Shown here: one piece after another, positions 54,334-61,650 of the stretch
How positions within the stretch are numbered: the stretch's first letter is position 1
Layout of the letters: the number at the start of each line of letters is the position of its first letter
NCBI GenBank assembly: GCA_041674745.1
Contig: JBAYVD010000011.1
Span: 62,001 to 126,000, forward strand
Reading direction: 5' to 3'
Length of the DNA: 64,000 nucleotides
From: UBA2040 sp041674745
GTDB taxonomy: Bacteria > Bacteroidota > Bacteroidia > Flavobacteriales_D > Crocinitomicaceae
Program-made: the position numbers and the translations under genes
Notes under the pieces: model-generated
Databases searched by the model: none
Seen by the model: the letters and a program-made list of their open reading frames with translations, nothing else
What the model was told of the DNA's origin: nothing

Positions 54334-54801
54334 ATGAAAATACTCATGGTTTGTTTGGGAAACATTTGTAGATCTCCTTTGGCTGACGCTTTGATGCGTA
54401 AAAAAGTAGCTGAAAGAAATTTAGAGATAGTGGTCGATTCAGCTGGAACATCAGCCTATCACATTGGAAATCAACCCGACGAAAGAACACAAGAAAATGC
54501 AAAAAAGCACGGTTTAGACATTAGTTTCTTGCGTGCTCGTCAATTTGTAAAAGAAGATTTCGATCTGTTCGACTTGATCTACGTCATGGACCGAACCAAT
54601 CAATTCAATGTTTTGGAGCTTGCGTCCACCGACGAACATCGTCAAAAAGTAAGACTTATCCTGGATGAATTGCCAGATGAACACAAAAAAGAAGTTCCGG
54701 ACCCCTATTATTTGGGTGAACAAGGTTTTGAGCGTGTATACCAATTGTTGGACGCTGCAACGGATGAAATTCTTCAAAATTTAATGGAAACTGTCCAATG
54801 A
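54334..54801 (+). CDS. Low molecular weight protein-tyrosine phosphatase
   Basis: The 155-aa enzyme begins with the P-loop MKILMVCLGNICRSPLADAL (C7 nucleophile, C-x5-R to R13), and the general-acid aspartate lies in VPDPYYLGEQGFERVYQLLD near the end. It is cytoplasmic and removes phosphate from tyrosine or from other small phosphoproteins. An in-frame ATG at 54307 is upstream of the -7 box. It overlaps the next gene by 4 nt (ATGA). Confidence 0.92.
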   Translation: MKILMVCLGNICRSPLADALMRKKVAERNLEIVVDSAGTSAYHIGNQPDERTQENAKKHGLDISFLRARQFVKEDFDLFDLIYVMDRTNQFNVLELASTDEHRQKVRLILDELPDEHKKEVPDPYYLGEQGFERVYQLLDAATDEILQNLMETVQ

Positions 54802-55529
54802 GCGCACCAGCCCCGTACCGAGGAAAAATTTATTTATTGCCCTGTCCAATAAGTGAAGAAGATTTTCGAAATGTAATCCCAGAAGAAGTCGTAAAAAAAG
54901 CGGCTACGTTTCGCTATTTCGCTGTGGAAGATGTAAAATCTGCCCGCCGTTTTCTTCGAAGAATGGATCGAACCTTCCCGATTGATGACAGTATATTCTT
55001 TGTTTTAAATAAAAAAACAACGGCTGATCAATTGGAGAAAATGATGGAACCCATCATGGCCGGACACGATGTCGCTATTATCAGCGAAGCGGGTTGCCCT
55101 GGCGTTGCTGATCCCGGAGCAGCTTTGGTAGATTACGCGCACAAAATTGAGATTACTGTTCATCCTTTGGTTGGACCTTCGTCTATCCTTTTGGCGTTGA
55201 TGGGGAGTGGTTTCAATGGACAATCTTTCACCTTCCATGGCTATCTTCCCAAGGAACGAAAAGACCGTGTGAAATCCATCAAAGACTTTGAGTTCAATTC
55301 GCTAAAAACAGGACATACAAATCTATTCATGGACACGCCTTTTCGCAACATGAATGTGCTACATGACTTGTTGAATGAACTAAACGACAATACATCTTTG
55401 TGCATCGCAAGTCATATGACAGGTTTGCATGAAAAAGTAAACACGCGAACCGTGAAAGAATGGAGAGAAAGTGCCTATGATTTGGGGAAAATACCTTGTA
55501 TCTTTGCCATCGGAAAAGGGCAATCTTAA
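54798..55529 (+). CDS. SAM-dependent methyltransferase of the RsmI/tetrapyrrole-methylase family
   Basis: The 243-aa protein matches the RsmI-related tetrapyrrole methylase family: GKIYLLPCPISEEDFRNVIP at the start, IISEAGCPGVADPGAALVDYAHK and HPLVGPSSILLALMGSGFNGQSFTFHGYLPKE. True RsmI makes 2'-O-methyl C1402 in 16S rRNA; this copy is the shorter Bacteroidota form and its rRNA target is inferred. It is translationally coupled to the phosphatase. Confidence 0.85.
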   Translation: MSAPAPYRGKIYLLPCPISEEDFRNVIPEEVVKKAATFRYFAVEDVKSARRFLRRMDRTFPIDDSIFFVLNKKTTADQLEKMMEPIMAGHDVAIISEAGCPGVADPGAALVDYAHKIEITVHPLVGPSSILLALMGSGFNGQSFTFHGYLPKERKDRVKSIKDFEFNSLKTGHTNLFMDTPFRNMNVLHDLLNELNDNTSLCIASHMTGLHEKVNTRTVKEWRESAYDLGKIPCIFAIGKGQS

Positions 55530-55575
55530 GGAATTGAGATAACAGTCACTTTGCTTATTAAATTGAATTGAAAAT

Positions 55576-56352
55576 ATGATCATTTATAAAACAGCGGACG
55601 AAATTGAAATCATGCGTCAAGCAGCGCAGGTAGTGAGTCGTACGTTAGGAAAAGTAGCGGAAAAAATTCAAGCGGGTGTAACACCAAGAGAATTGGATCT
55701 ATTTGCAGAGCAATATATCTTATCACAAGATTCAATTCCAGGTTTCAAAGGTTTGTACGGCTGTCCAAGTACCTTACTCATATCGGTAAATGAACAAGTA
55801 GTTCATGGATTACCGACAGACACGCCTTTGAAAGAAGGTGATATCGTTTCCGTTGATTGCGGTGCTGTTTACAAAGGATATTATGGCGATCATGCCTATA
55901 CATTTGCCATTGGTGAAGTCAGTGAAGAAAAAGCACGATTGCTGAAAGTAACGGAAGAATGTTTGTATTTGGGTATCGAACAAGCTCGAGTAGGCAACCG
56001 CATCGACGATATTGGTTGGGCGATTCAAACCCATGCCGAAAAAAATGGTTACGGCGTAGTGCGCGATTTGGTGGGTCATGGCCTTGGGAAAACCTTGCAT
56101 GAAGATCCTCAAGTTGCCAATTATGGTCGACGAGGACGTGGGAAAAAAATTCAAAATGGATTAACCATAGCGATTGAACCGATGATTAACATGGGGACAG
56201 AGCGTGTGGAGCAATTGGATGACAATTGGACGATTGTAACAGCAGATGGCTTACCAAGTGCCCATTTTGAGCATGATATTGCGGTGGTAGACGGCAAACC
56301 AGTTATCCTTTCTACGTTCGATTATATTCTTGAAGCATTAAGCAAAAAATAA
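55576..56352 (+). CDS. map: Type I methionine aminopeptidase
   Basis: The 258-aa cytoplasmic enzyme removes the initiator methionine. The metal and catalytic residues are in place: the catalytic histidine in EQVVHGLPTD, aspartates in VSVDCGAVYKGYYGDHAYTF, histidine in DLVGHGLGKTLHEDPQV and glutamates in LTIAIEPMINMG and FEHDIAVVDG. The stop overlaps the ATG of the following gene (TAATG). Confidence 0.95.
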   Translation: MIIYKTADEIEIMRQAAQVVSRTLGKVAEKIQAGVTPRELDLFAEQYILSQDSIPGFKGLYGCPSTLLISVNEQVVHGLPTDTPLKEGDIVSVDCGAVYKGYYGDHAYTFAIGEVSEEKARLLKVTEECLYLGIEQARVGNRIDDIGWAIQTHAEKNGYGVVRDLVGHGLGKTLHEDPQVANYGRRGRGKKIQNGLTIAIEPMINMGTERVEQLDDNWTIVTADGLPSAHFEHDIAVVDGKPVILSTFDYILEALSKK

Positions 56353-56912
56353 TGACGGAACAGAAACTGTTTTACACCGTTTTTGCCACTTTGCTGGTGT
56401 ACGGTTTAGGCAGTTTTTTTCAATTAGGGACTTTTGTACTTCCCCTTCCATTTTTTGAACTAGGCCTTTTGCTCATTAGTTTTTTCTTGGGGTTTTCGAA
56501 TGGGTCGAAAAACAAAACATTAAGTCTGTTCCTAATCGCTTTTGGAATTTTGCAATTCTTTGCGATAAATTACAATTACAGCTTTTTTCTCAATGACCAA
56601 AATTTGGAAATATTGGCGCAAAGCCCCATCACAGACTTATTCAGTATTGCTGCTCGAATCACCTTGCTGGGCATTTTATTTCTTCAAAATCGGACTAAAA
56701 TCGTGTTCACGCATCCAATACACCTCCTTTTATTTTCTTTGGTATTATTATCCACTTTGTTTATACCAGAACCCGCTTTCATCCTTCTGCCCCTGCTCTA
56801 TCTATGCATCCTATTGGTTATCAAAGGAAAACAATTTGATCATTCTTGGAGTTTGTGGTTGTATTTGCTATTGTTCATTGGTTCTCGAGAACTCAGTTTC
56901 ACTTTTTTATAA
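56352..56912 (+). CDS. Hypothetical membrane protein
   Basis: The 186-aa protein has about six hydrophobic segments (LFYTVFATLLVYGLGSFFQLG, FFELGLLLISFFLGF, LSLFLIAFGILQFFAIN, FSIAARITLLGILFLQ, IHLLLFSLVLLSTLFI, ILLPLLYLCILLVI). I do not recognise a family. Its start overlaps the map stop, so it is cotranscribed and coupled. Confidence 0.7.
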   Translation: MTEQKLFYTVFATLLVYGLGSFFQLGTFVLPLPFFELGLLLISFFLGFSNGSKNKTLSLFLIAFGILQFFAINYNYSFFLNDQNLEILAQSPITDLFSIAARITLLGILFLQNRTKIVFTHPIHLLLFSLVLLSTLFIPEPAFILLPLLYLCILLVIKGKQFDHSWSLWLYLLLFIGSRELSFTFL

Positions 56913-56943
56913 GGAATTCAACTTTTTTTTTCCAAAACTTTCA

Positions 56944-56970
56944 TTTGTGCCAATGAAATTACTACTTTTG
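56944..56970 (+). promoter_or_regulatory. Promoter of tRNA-Ser
   Basis: TTTG at 56944-56947 and TACTTTTG at 56963-56970 with a 15-nt spacer, shorter than the usual 17-20. Confidence 0.4.
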
Positions 56971-56992
56971 CCGGCACGTTCTTTGAACATCC

Positions 56993-57079
56993 GGAGGGAT
57001 GGGTGAGTGGCTGAAACCACCAGTTTGCTAAACTGACGTACGGGTAACTGTACCGCGGGTTCGAATCCCGCTCTCTCCG
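56993..57079 (+). tRNA. tRNA-Ser (GCU)
   Basis: An 87-nt class II tRNA. Acceptor GGAGGGA pairs with TCTCTCC, the anticodon loop TTGCTAA gives anticodon GCT, a long variable arm follows and the T arm carries GGTTCGAATC. The CCA end is not encoded. Confidence 0.92.
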
Positions 57080-57119
57080 CATAAAACAAAGAAAATAGTT
57101 CGAAATATTTATTTTTTTC

Positions 57120-57149
57120 TTGCTATTTTCATTTTTAACAGTATCTTTG
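57120..57149 (+). promoter_or_regulatory. Promoter of tRNA-Pro
   Basis: TTG at 57120-57122, a 19-nt spacer and TATCTTTG at 57142-57149 match the consensus. Confidence 0.6.
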
Positions 57150-57209
57150 CACTCGCTTTGACAATCTAGCGATAGAAAATCAAGCGACAAAAGACGAACT
57201 TTTAGAGTT

Positions 57210-57283
57210 CGGGGTGTAGCGTAGCCCGGTATCGCGCCTCGTTTGGGACGAGGAGGTCGTAGGTTCGAATCCTGCCACCCCGA
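57210..57283 (+). tRNA. tRNA-Pro (UGG)
   Basis: A 74-nt tRNA. Acceptor CGGGGTG pairs with CACCCCG, the loop TTTGGGA gives anticodon TGG, and the T arm contains GGTTCGAATC. CCA is not encoded. A terminator follows directly. Confidence 0.93.
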
Positions 57284-57287
57284 CACT

Positions 57288-57315
57288 GGGGAAGAGAAAT
57301 CTTCCCCTTTTTTAT
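57288..57315 (+). terminator. Terminator after tRNA-Pro
   Basis: GGGGAAGA (57288-57295) pairs with TCTTCCCC (57300-57307), followed by TTTTTTA. Confidence 0.75.
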
Positions 57316-57325
57316 TTCCAATGGT

Positions 57326-57392
57326 TTGTAAAAAATCATTGGGCTTTATAGCTCAGTCCGCAGCGGCGGAAGCAACTGCCAAAGTTGCAGAG
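57326..57392 (+). pseudogene. Rearranged tRNA-Arg 5' copy with a GC-rich palindrome in the D loop
   Basis: The leader TTGTAAAA..ATT-GG and the D-arm start TAGCTCAG are copied from the tRNA-Arg that follows 67 bp downstream. The D loop CTGGATAG of the real tRNA is replaced by TCCGCAGCGGCGGA (57357-57370), a one-mismatch palindrome. AGCAACTGCC then continues as in the tRNA, but the anticodon loop lacks T33 and the T arm and 3' acceptor are missing, so it cannot be a working tRNA. Confidence 0.7.
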
Positions 57393-57405
57393 TTGTAAAA
57401 TGATT

Positions 57406-57479
57406 GGCCCCGTAGCTCAGCTGGATAGAGCAACTGCCTTCTAAGCAGTAGGTCTTTGGTTCGAATCCAAACGGGGTCA
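57406..57479 (+). tRNA. tRNA-Arg (UCU)
   Basis: A 74-nt tRNA. Acceptor GGCCCCG pairs with CGGGGTC, the anticodon stem ACTGC/GCAGT holds loop CTTCTAA with anticodon TCT, and the T arm carries GGTTCGAATC. A strong hairpin terminator follows. Partial copies lie on both sides. Confidence 0.93.
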
Positions 57480-57480
57480 C

Positions 57481-57508
57481 AAAAGAGGAAGCAACCGCTT
57501 CCTCTTTT
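57481..57508 (+). terminator. Terminator after tRNA-Arg
   Basis: AAAAGAGGAAGC (57481-57492) pairs perfectly with GCTTCCTCTTTT (57497-57508). The same hairpin is duplicated at 57837-57864. Confidence 0.8.
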
Positions 57509-57527
57509 CAGTTTAACACTATTTTTT

Positions 57528-57785
57528 ATGACCTATTATTCATATGTGCTGCGCTCCTTGGAAAATGGAATGCTGTATAAAGGATCCACTGAAAATATCG
57601 TAAATCGACTAGCAACACATAATTCAGGAAAAGTACGTTTTACCTCACGCCATTTACCTTGGGAATTAATTTTAGTAGAAGAATTCACAACCCGAGCGGA
57701 CGCTATGAAACGCGAAAAATGGTACAAAACTGGAGTCGGAAGGGAATGGATTAACAATGAAATTCAAAACAGAGAAAATGGATAG
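57528..57785 (+). CDS. GIY-YIG nuclease (small, UvrC-like)
   Basis: The 85-aa protein is a minimal GIY-YIG domain: YYSYVLRSLENGMLYKGST (Y6, Y17, G19 of the GIY/YIG motifs), NRLATHNSGKVRFTSRHLPWELI (R27, H31) and DAMKREKWYKTGVGREWI (catalytic E63). It is of the type often annotated as an excinuclease-like small protein in Bacteroidota. The 3' end (Gly codon and TAG stop) is supplied by the D-loop sequence GGATAG of the second tRNA-Arg copy, so gene and tRNA remnant overlap. Confidence 0.88.
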   Translation: MTYYSYVLRSLENGMLYKGSTENIVNRLATHNSGKVRFTSRHLPWELILVEEFTTRADAMKREKWYKTGVGREWINNEIQNRENG

Positions 57786-57836
57786 AGCAATCCGCCGCGG
57801 CGGATAGGTCTTTGGTTCGAATCCAAACGGGGTCAC
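57780..57836 (+). pseudogene. Rearranged tRNA-Arg 3' copy with a palindrome replacing the anticodon arm
   Basis: From GGATAGAGCAA through the T arm and acceptor (TAGGTCTTTGGTTCGAATC ... ACGGGGTCAC) this copies tRNA-Arg 57423-57480, except that the 15-nt anticodon stem-loop CTGCCTTCTAAGCAG is replaced by the perfect 14-nt palindrome TCCGCCGCGGCGGA (57791-57804). The 5' acceptor strand is missing. Confidence 0.75.
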
Positions 57837-57864
57837 AAAAGAGGAAGCAACCGCTTCCTCTTTT
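57837..57864 (+). terminator. Duplicate terminator
   Basis: This is a copy of the tRNA-Arg terminator, AAAAGAGGAAGC-aacc-GCTTCCTCTTTT, carried along with the tRNA-Arg remnant. Confidence 0.75.
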
Positions 57865-57883
57865 CGGTTTAACACTATTTTTT

Positions 57884-57952
57884 ATGAGCTATTATTCTTA
57901 TGTGCTGCGGATCAAACGATCAAGTCTAAAAGTTGGGGATTACCATATTTAA
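57884..57952 (+). pseudogene. Truncated GIY-YIG gene start
   Basis: The first nine codons (MSYYSYVLR) copy the start of the GIY-YIG gene at 57528, after which the reading frame runs into unrelated codons and stops after 22 residues. It marks the end of a duplicated tRNA-terminator-nuclease segment. Confidence 0.7.
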
Positions 57953-58173
57953 CACTTCGATTAAAATTCTTTCTTCCCCACAACATTTGATAGCGTTCTG
58001 CAATTTTACAGCTTTTTAGCATTTTTTTTAAGAAACCAATACAACTTGCGACTAAATTTGAACGTACGTAGATTGTGCTCCTAATTGATTCTAATAAATA
58101 AATCTTCTTCGATATCACTTTTCGAAAACAATACGACTTGACGCAATTTTATCGGGTTAAAATTCAAATACTT

Positions 58174-58953
58174 ATGCTTAAACTAAAAGAAACTACGTTG
58201 TACTCTAGCAAGCATTTAGACGTCCGATTCAATAAAAAAAATAGTTTATTCATTCAAGAATGGAATCACAATTTACCTGTTCCCTTGAACGAATTCAGAA
58301 ATGAATTATTAGCCTTCAAAGAACTCATCAAAATTCACCGGCCCAAAAGCACTATCTGGCTGCAGGAGGATTTTTCAACCATCTTGAAGTTTGAAGACAA
58401 CTTATGGATTGAAAAAAATGTCAATGAAGAGTGTCTCCAGTACGGTTTGAAAAAATGCGCGTTTGTGGTTGGGAAAAACGTTATGGCACAATTACATGTA
58501 TTCAATTTCTTTGATAAAGTTCAATCCTGCATTGCTCCAAGACATTTCTCAGAAAAGGACGAAGCTTTGAATTGGATTCTCTATGACGAGCTCACGTCCA
58601 AGGCAGGCGGTGACGAAATTCAAATTGAATATGGCGGTAAAACGGCGGATGGAAAAAGTCAATACACGTTCAAAACCAGTTCTAAAAACACGGAGGTCAC
58701 GCTAAAATCGTTCAATATATTACTGAAAGAGAATGCATTTATGAAAGAAAATGCCATTCGTTTCTTTTCATTAACCAATCGTGAAAAAGAAATTTTTCAA
58801 TTGTATGCCAATGGTGCTAATTTTAAAACCATTGCAGCAGAATTGTTTCTTTCTGAACTTACAATCCGCACACACTGGCGGAATACGAAGAAAAAACTAG
58901 CTATTAAGAGCCTTTCCGATATTACGGATTACAAAAATTCATTTTTGCGCTAA
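58174..58953 (+). CDS. LuxR-type transcriptional regulator
   Basis: The 259-aa protein has a C-terminal LuxR helix-turn-helix (LTNREKEIFQLYANGANFKTIAAELFLSELTIRTHWRNTKKKL). The N-terminal ~190 residues (HRPKSTIWLQEDFSTILKFEDNLWI, QYGLKKCAFVVGKNVMAQLHVFNFF) have no recognised sensing domain, but resemble a STAS/SpoIIAA-like or PAS-like cytoplasmic fold seen in Bacteroidota regulators. The ATG at 58174 is chosen; an upstream TTG at 58138 has no support. The target is unknown. Confidence 0.8.
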   Translation: MLKLKETTLYSSKHLDVRFNKKNSLFIQEWNHNLPVPLNEFRNELLAFKELIKIHRPKSTIWLQEDFSTILKFEDNLWIEKNVNEECLQYGLKKCAFVVGKNVMAQLHVFNFFDKVQSCIAPRHFSEKDEALNWILYDELTSKAGGDEIQIEYGGKTADGKSQYTFKTSSKNTEVTLKSFNILLKENAFMKENAIRFFSLTNREKEIFQLYANGANFKTIAAELFLSELTIRTHWRNTKKKLAIKSLSDITDYKNSFLR

Positions 58954-59068
58954 ATCGAAAACTACCCACATTTGGGTATTGTTTAGCTCCTCAAACAAAT
59001 TTATATTTGACATCTGCATAGCAGGATTGTTTTAATTGTTTAAATTTTGAGCTTGGCTCTATAATTTT

Positions 59069-59107
59069 AAATATCGGTGTCATTCATTTGATACCGATAT
59101 TTTTTTG
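59069..59107. terminator. Bidirectional terminator between LuxR and PAP2 genes
   Basis: AAATATCGGTGTC (59069-59081) pairs with GATACCGATATTT (59090-59102), with one G-T pair, then TTTTT. Confidence 0.8.
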
Positions 59108-59115
59108 AGCAAGAA

Positions 59116-59709
59116 TTAATATCCAGGATACCCTGAAAGATAGCGCTTCCCGATACAATGCATTAAAATTCCACTTCCGATGCCTATCAACGCACCTACT
59201 AACACATCGCTTGGATAATGAACGCCTAAATGCATTCTGGAATAGCCCGCCAAACCGGCCCATACAAAAGAAGGTGCAATGACATACCATTTTGGATAAG
59301 CCAAGCAAAGACTTGTTGCTGCCGCAAATGCGCTAGAAGTATGACCGGAAGGAAAGGAATAACTTCCCGCCTTGTCTAACTTTACAATATCGGGATAAGT
59401 TACAAATGGCCGTGGTCGTTTAACAGCAAACTTCAAACCCGTAGTAATTGCTCCGTTCAACAACAAGGTCCCTCCCATGACCATGCCTCTTTGAATTGTC
59501 GTTTTATCTTTTTGAATCAAACCAATTGTCAATACAGACAAGGGAGCGGCCAACATGATGGGCGTAACGGAATTGGAGACAAATTTAAAAGCAGGATCCA
59601 ATTTCACATTTCGATTCACATTGATCTTGCGCAATAAATCAATATCGGTATTTTGGGCACTTGCCAAATTGACAAACAAAACGAGAATTAGGAGTGTTTT
59701 TATTTTCAT
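59116..59709 (-). CDS. PAP2-family lipid phosphatase
   Basis: The 197-aa protein has a signal peptide or first membrane helix (LLILVLFVNLASAQ) and the three PAP2 motifs: KFAVKRPRP, SFPSGHTSS and SRMHLGVHYPSDVLVG (the His pair and Asp of the phosphatase active site). It probably dephosphorylates phosphatidate, undecaprenyl diphosphate or a related lipid on the periplasmic face. Start ATG 59709 directly precedes the signal; an in-frame start at 59745 would add a non-conserved leader. Confidence 0.88.
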   Translation of the reverse strand: MKIKTLLILVLFVNLASAQNTDIDLLRKINVNRNVKLDPAFKFVSNSVTPIMLAAPLSVLTIGLIQKDKTTIQRGMVMGGTLLLNGAITTGLKFAVKRPRPFVTYPDIVKLDKAGSYSFPSGHTSSAFAAATSLCLAYPKWYVIAPSFVWAGLAGYSRMHLGVHYPSDVLVGALIGIGSGILMHCIGKRYLSGYPGY

Positions 59710-59848
59710 ATTCCTCAAAATTACAGAAAATGCTTTGGTATCCACATTAATTTAAATTCCCTTTTTAAATAAAAGGTTTGCTTTCAGGTCATTGCTTCAA
59801 AACAGCCTGTTTACATAATTTTTTTTCTGCTTTTTTTCTGCTTTTCAC

Positions 59849-59878
59849 TTGCAGAAACAAAATTTATACTTACTTTTG
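59849..59878 (+). promoter_or_regulatory. Promoter of tRNA-Asp
   Basis: TTG at 59849-59851, a 19-nt spacer and TACTTTTG at 59871-59878 match the consensus. Confidence 0.55.
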
Positions 59879-59953
59879 CCCACGCTTTTAACGTAAAGCA
59901 ATACACAATTTCTTCATCTTACTGTTGTAAGAGTTCGAAAGAGCAAGAAAATT

Positions 59954-60027
59954 GGTTTGGTAGTTCAGTTGGTTAGAATACCTGCCTGTCACGCAGGGGG
60001 TCGCGGGTTCGAGTCCCGTCCAGACCG
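59954..60027 (+). tRNA. tRNA-Asp (GUC)
   Basis: A 74-nt tRNA. Acceptor GGTTTGG pairs with CCAGACC, the loop CTGTCAC gives anticodon GTC, and the T arm carries GGTTCGAGTC. CCA is not encoded. Base composition changes and accessory genes begin just after it. Confidence 0.93.
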
Positions 60028-60073
60028 CAAAACGCTCACGTTAAAAGATAAGCCTCTATGGCTGGAGGACTAG

Positions 60074-60112
60074 AAACCCCTAAGATGTATCAAATATCTT
60101 AGGGGTTTTGTC
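60074..60112 (+). terminator. First of two tandem terminators after tRNA-Asp
   Basis: AAACCCCTAAGAT (60074-60086) pairs perfectly with ATCTTAGGGGTTT (60096-60108), followed by T. Confidence 0.8.
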
Positions 60113-60128
60113 TTTTATAGAAAATCGT

Positions 60129-60155
60129 AGGGGCACCATTGGGGGCCCCTTTTTC
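60129..60155 (+). terminator. Second terminator after tRNA-Asp
   Basis: AGGGGC (60129-60134) pairs with GCCCCT (60145-60150), followed by TTTTC. Confidence 0.6.
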
Positions 60156-60288
60156 TTTAAACACTCTGCCCTACTCTCTTTTACTAAACGAGCTGTATCA
60201 AAATGTCAAATTTGCCGACAGTAAAGATACATTGAAATATTTACCTTTAATTTGTATAACCTAATTTTAAATCCATGAAAACGAATGA

Positions 60289-60516
60289 ATGTCTTATCCA
60301 AATCACGATTCAAACTGGGGCTTGAATGACCAAACAAGCTTTACTACACAAGTAAAAAAGAGTAAACAAATAAGAAACAAGAAGAATAGTTTCTTGAGGC
60401 TCTTGCCGAAGGTGGATTCCAAGTGGGACCACGATAAAGCCTCCAAAATGGACCTTAATTACGCAAGGCTCAAATTAGGGGAAAATGAAAAAAAGATTAA
60501 AGAAAAATTTCTTTAA
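60289..60516 (+). CDS. Small basic hypothetical protein upstream of the Abi gene
   Basis: The 75-residue frame reads MSYPNHDSNWGLNDQTSFTTQVKKSKQIRNKKNSFLRLL ... KMDLNYARLKLGENEKKIKEKFL, basic and helical, without a signal. It sits 120 nt before the Abi start, in the same orientation. I do not recognise a family; it could be a partner protein or a chance frame. It starts with ATG. Confidence 0.35.
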   Translation: MSYPNHDSNWGLNDQTSFTTQVKKSKQIRNKKNSFLRLLPKVDSKWDHDKASKMDLNYARLKLGENEKKIKEKFL

Positions 60517-60606
60517 AAATTGGAGAGAGTCATGAAATTGGCTCTCTTTTTAGTTATTAAAAATGCATATTTCATATGTTGGTTTTCTTTATTATTCAAT
60601 GAAAAG

Positions 60607-60614
60607 TATATTTG
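60607..60614 (+). promoter_or_regulatory. -7 box of the Abi gene
   Basis: TATATTTG matches TAnnTTTG and lies 22 nt before the ATG at 60637; it argues against the ATG at 60520 as the start. The nearest TTG upstream is 25 nt away, somewhat too far. Confidence 0.45.
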
Positions 60615-60636
60615 TAAAAAAACCAGAAATATCTCT

Positions 60637-61644
60637 ATGTCTGAATTCAAAAAGAATAAACCTTCAAGAACTCCTAATCAATTAATAGCCAAGCTTAAGG
60701 AGAGAGGATTAACAATCAACGATGAACTTGAAGCAACAATCGCTATCCGTACTTATGGATATTTTAGATTATCTGGATATTTTGGACCTTTACAAAGCTC
60801 TAAAGACACCTTTTACCCTGGTACCACATTTAAAGATATATTAAGATTGTATCATTTTGATAGAAAACTAAGGAGAATAACTTCCCAAGCCCTGAAATCT
60901 ATCGAGGTTTCAATCAAATCCCACTTAACCAACATAATGTCAGATGAATATGAAAGTGATTGGTATGAGAACGAAGAAATTTTCATGACTGAGAAAAAGA
61001 AACGAATATACATTATTAAGCATCGTTGTGAGAAGGATGAAATTATTGATTATCAGCAAGAAGTAGATATTGGCATGTACAGCCTGCTCAAATCAAGTAT
61101 AGCAAATTATATTGACAGAAATTCAGAATCTGATTTCATTAAAAAATTTAAAAAAGCCTACGGTTCAGATTCTACTGTTCCTTCATGGATGATGATGGAA
61201 TGTATTTCGTTTGGAGAGTTGAGTAGACTTTATTCATTAATTAAACCAAGCACAACTGAAACAAGAACAATTGCAAAATATTTTGGAGCACTTACAGCTG
61301 ATAATTTTACATCCTGGTTGTATGGTTTTGTAGTTTTACGAAATGCATGTGCCCACCATGCAAGAATATGGAACAGGATGACTATATTGGATTTAAAATT
61401 TCCTCATAAAAAAGAATACAAATTCATATCAATAGATGAAACAAAATACAAAAGTAAGTTTTATGGTATTTCGGCCTGCATATTAAAATGTTTGTCAAAA
61501 ATATCCCATGAAGAATATGAAACGTTCAAAACAGAGTTTTATAACTTGACTGAAGAACATGGAATTGTTCTGTCTGCTATGGGCTTTCCAACTACTCTAG
61601 AGCCCCATGATATATGGAAAAAAATGGAAATAGAAACTATTTAA
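60637..61644 (+). CDS. Abi_2 (AbiD/F-type) abortive-infection protein, HEPN RNase
   Basis: The 335-aa protein begins MSEFKKNKPSRTPNQLIAKLKERGLTINDELEATIAIRTYGYFRLSGYF, the conserved Abi_2 N-terminus, followed by LRLYHFDRKLRRITSQALKSIEVSIKSHL. R235 and H240 in LRNACAHHARIWNR form the RxxxxH motif of HEPN ribonucleases. Family members stop phage growth by cleaving RNA and killing or halting the host. Two structured RNA elements follow directly (61651-61832). ATG 60637 is preferred because the upstream ATG at 60520 lies before the -7 box. Confidence 0.9.
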   Translation: MSEFKKNKPSRTPNQLIAKLKERGLTINDELEATIAIRTYGYFRLSGYFGPLQSSKDTFYPGTTFKDILRLYHFDRKLRRITSQALKSIEVSIKSHLTNIMSDEYESDWYENEEIFMTEKKKRIYIIKHRCEKDEIIDYQQEVDIGMYSLLKSSIANYIDRNSESDFIKKFKKAYGSDSTVPSWMMMECISFGELSRLYSLIKPSTTETRTIAKYFGALTADNFTSWLYGFVVLRNACAHHARIWNRMTILDLKFPHKKEYKFISIDETKYKSKFYGISACILKCLSKISHEEYETFKTEFYNLTEEHGIVLSAMGFPTTLEPHDIWKKMEIETI

Positions 61645-61650
61645 AATAAA

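Noticed and set aside
54307..54334. Upstream ATG as the start of the LMW phosphatase
   Set aside because: The ATG at 54307 lies before a TAnnTTTG box and adds nine residues not seen in the family, which starts with the P-loop region at 54334.
57341..57400. A fourth tRNA between tRNA-Pro and tRNA-Arg
   Set aside because: The D arm start is present, but the D loop is replaced by a palindrome, T33 is missing in the anticodon loop, and the T arm and 3' acceptor are absent.
57912..58118. A 68-residue frame on the minus strand
   Set aside because: It has no recognisable family, no promoter or start context, and lies in a region of rearranged duplication.
60520..60636. Upstream ATG at 60520 as the start of the Abi protein
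   Set aside because: The extra 39 residues are hydrophobic, not part of the family, and lie upstream of the -7 box at 60607.
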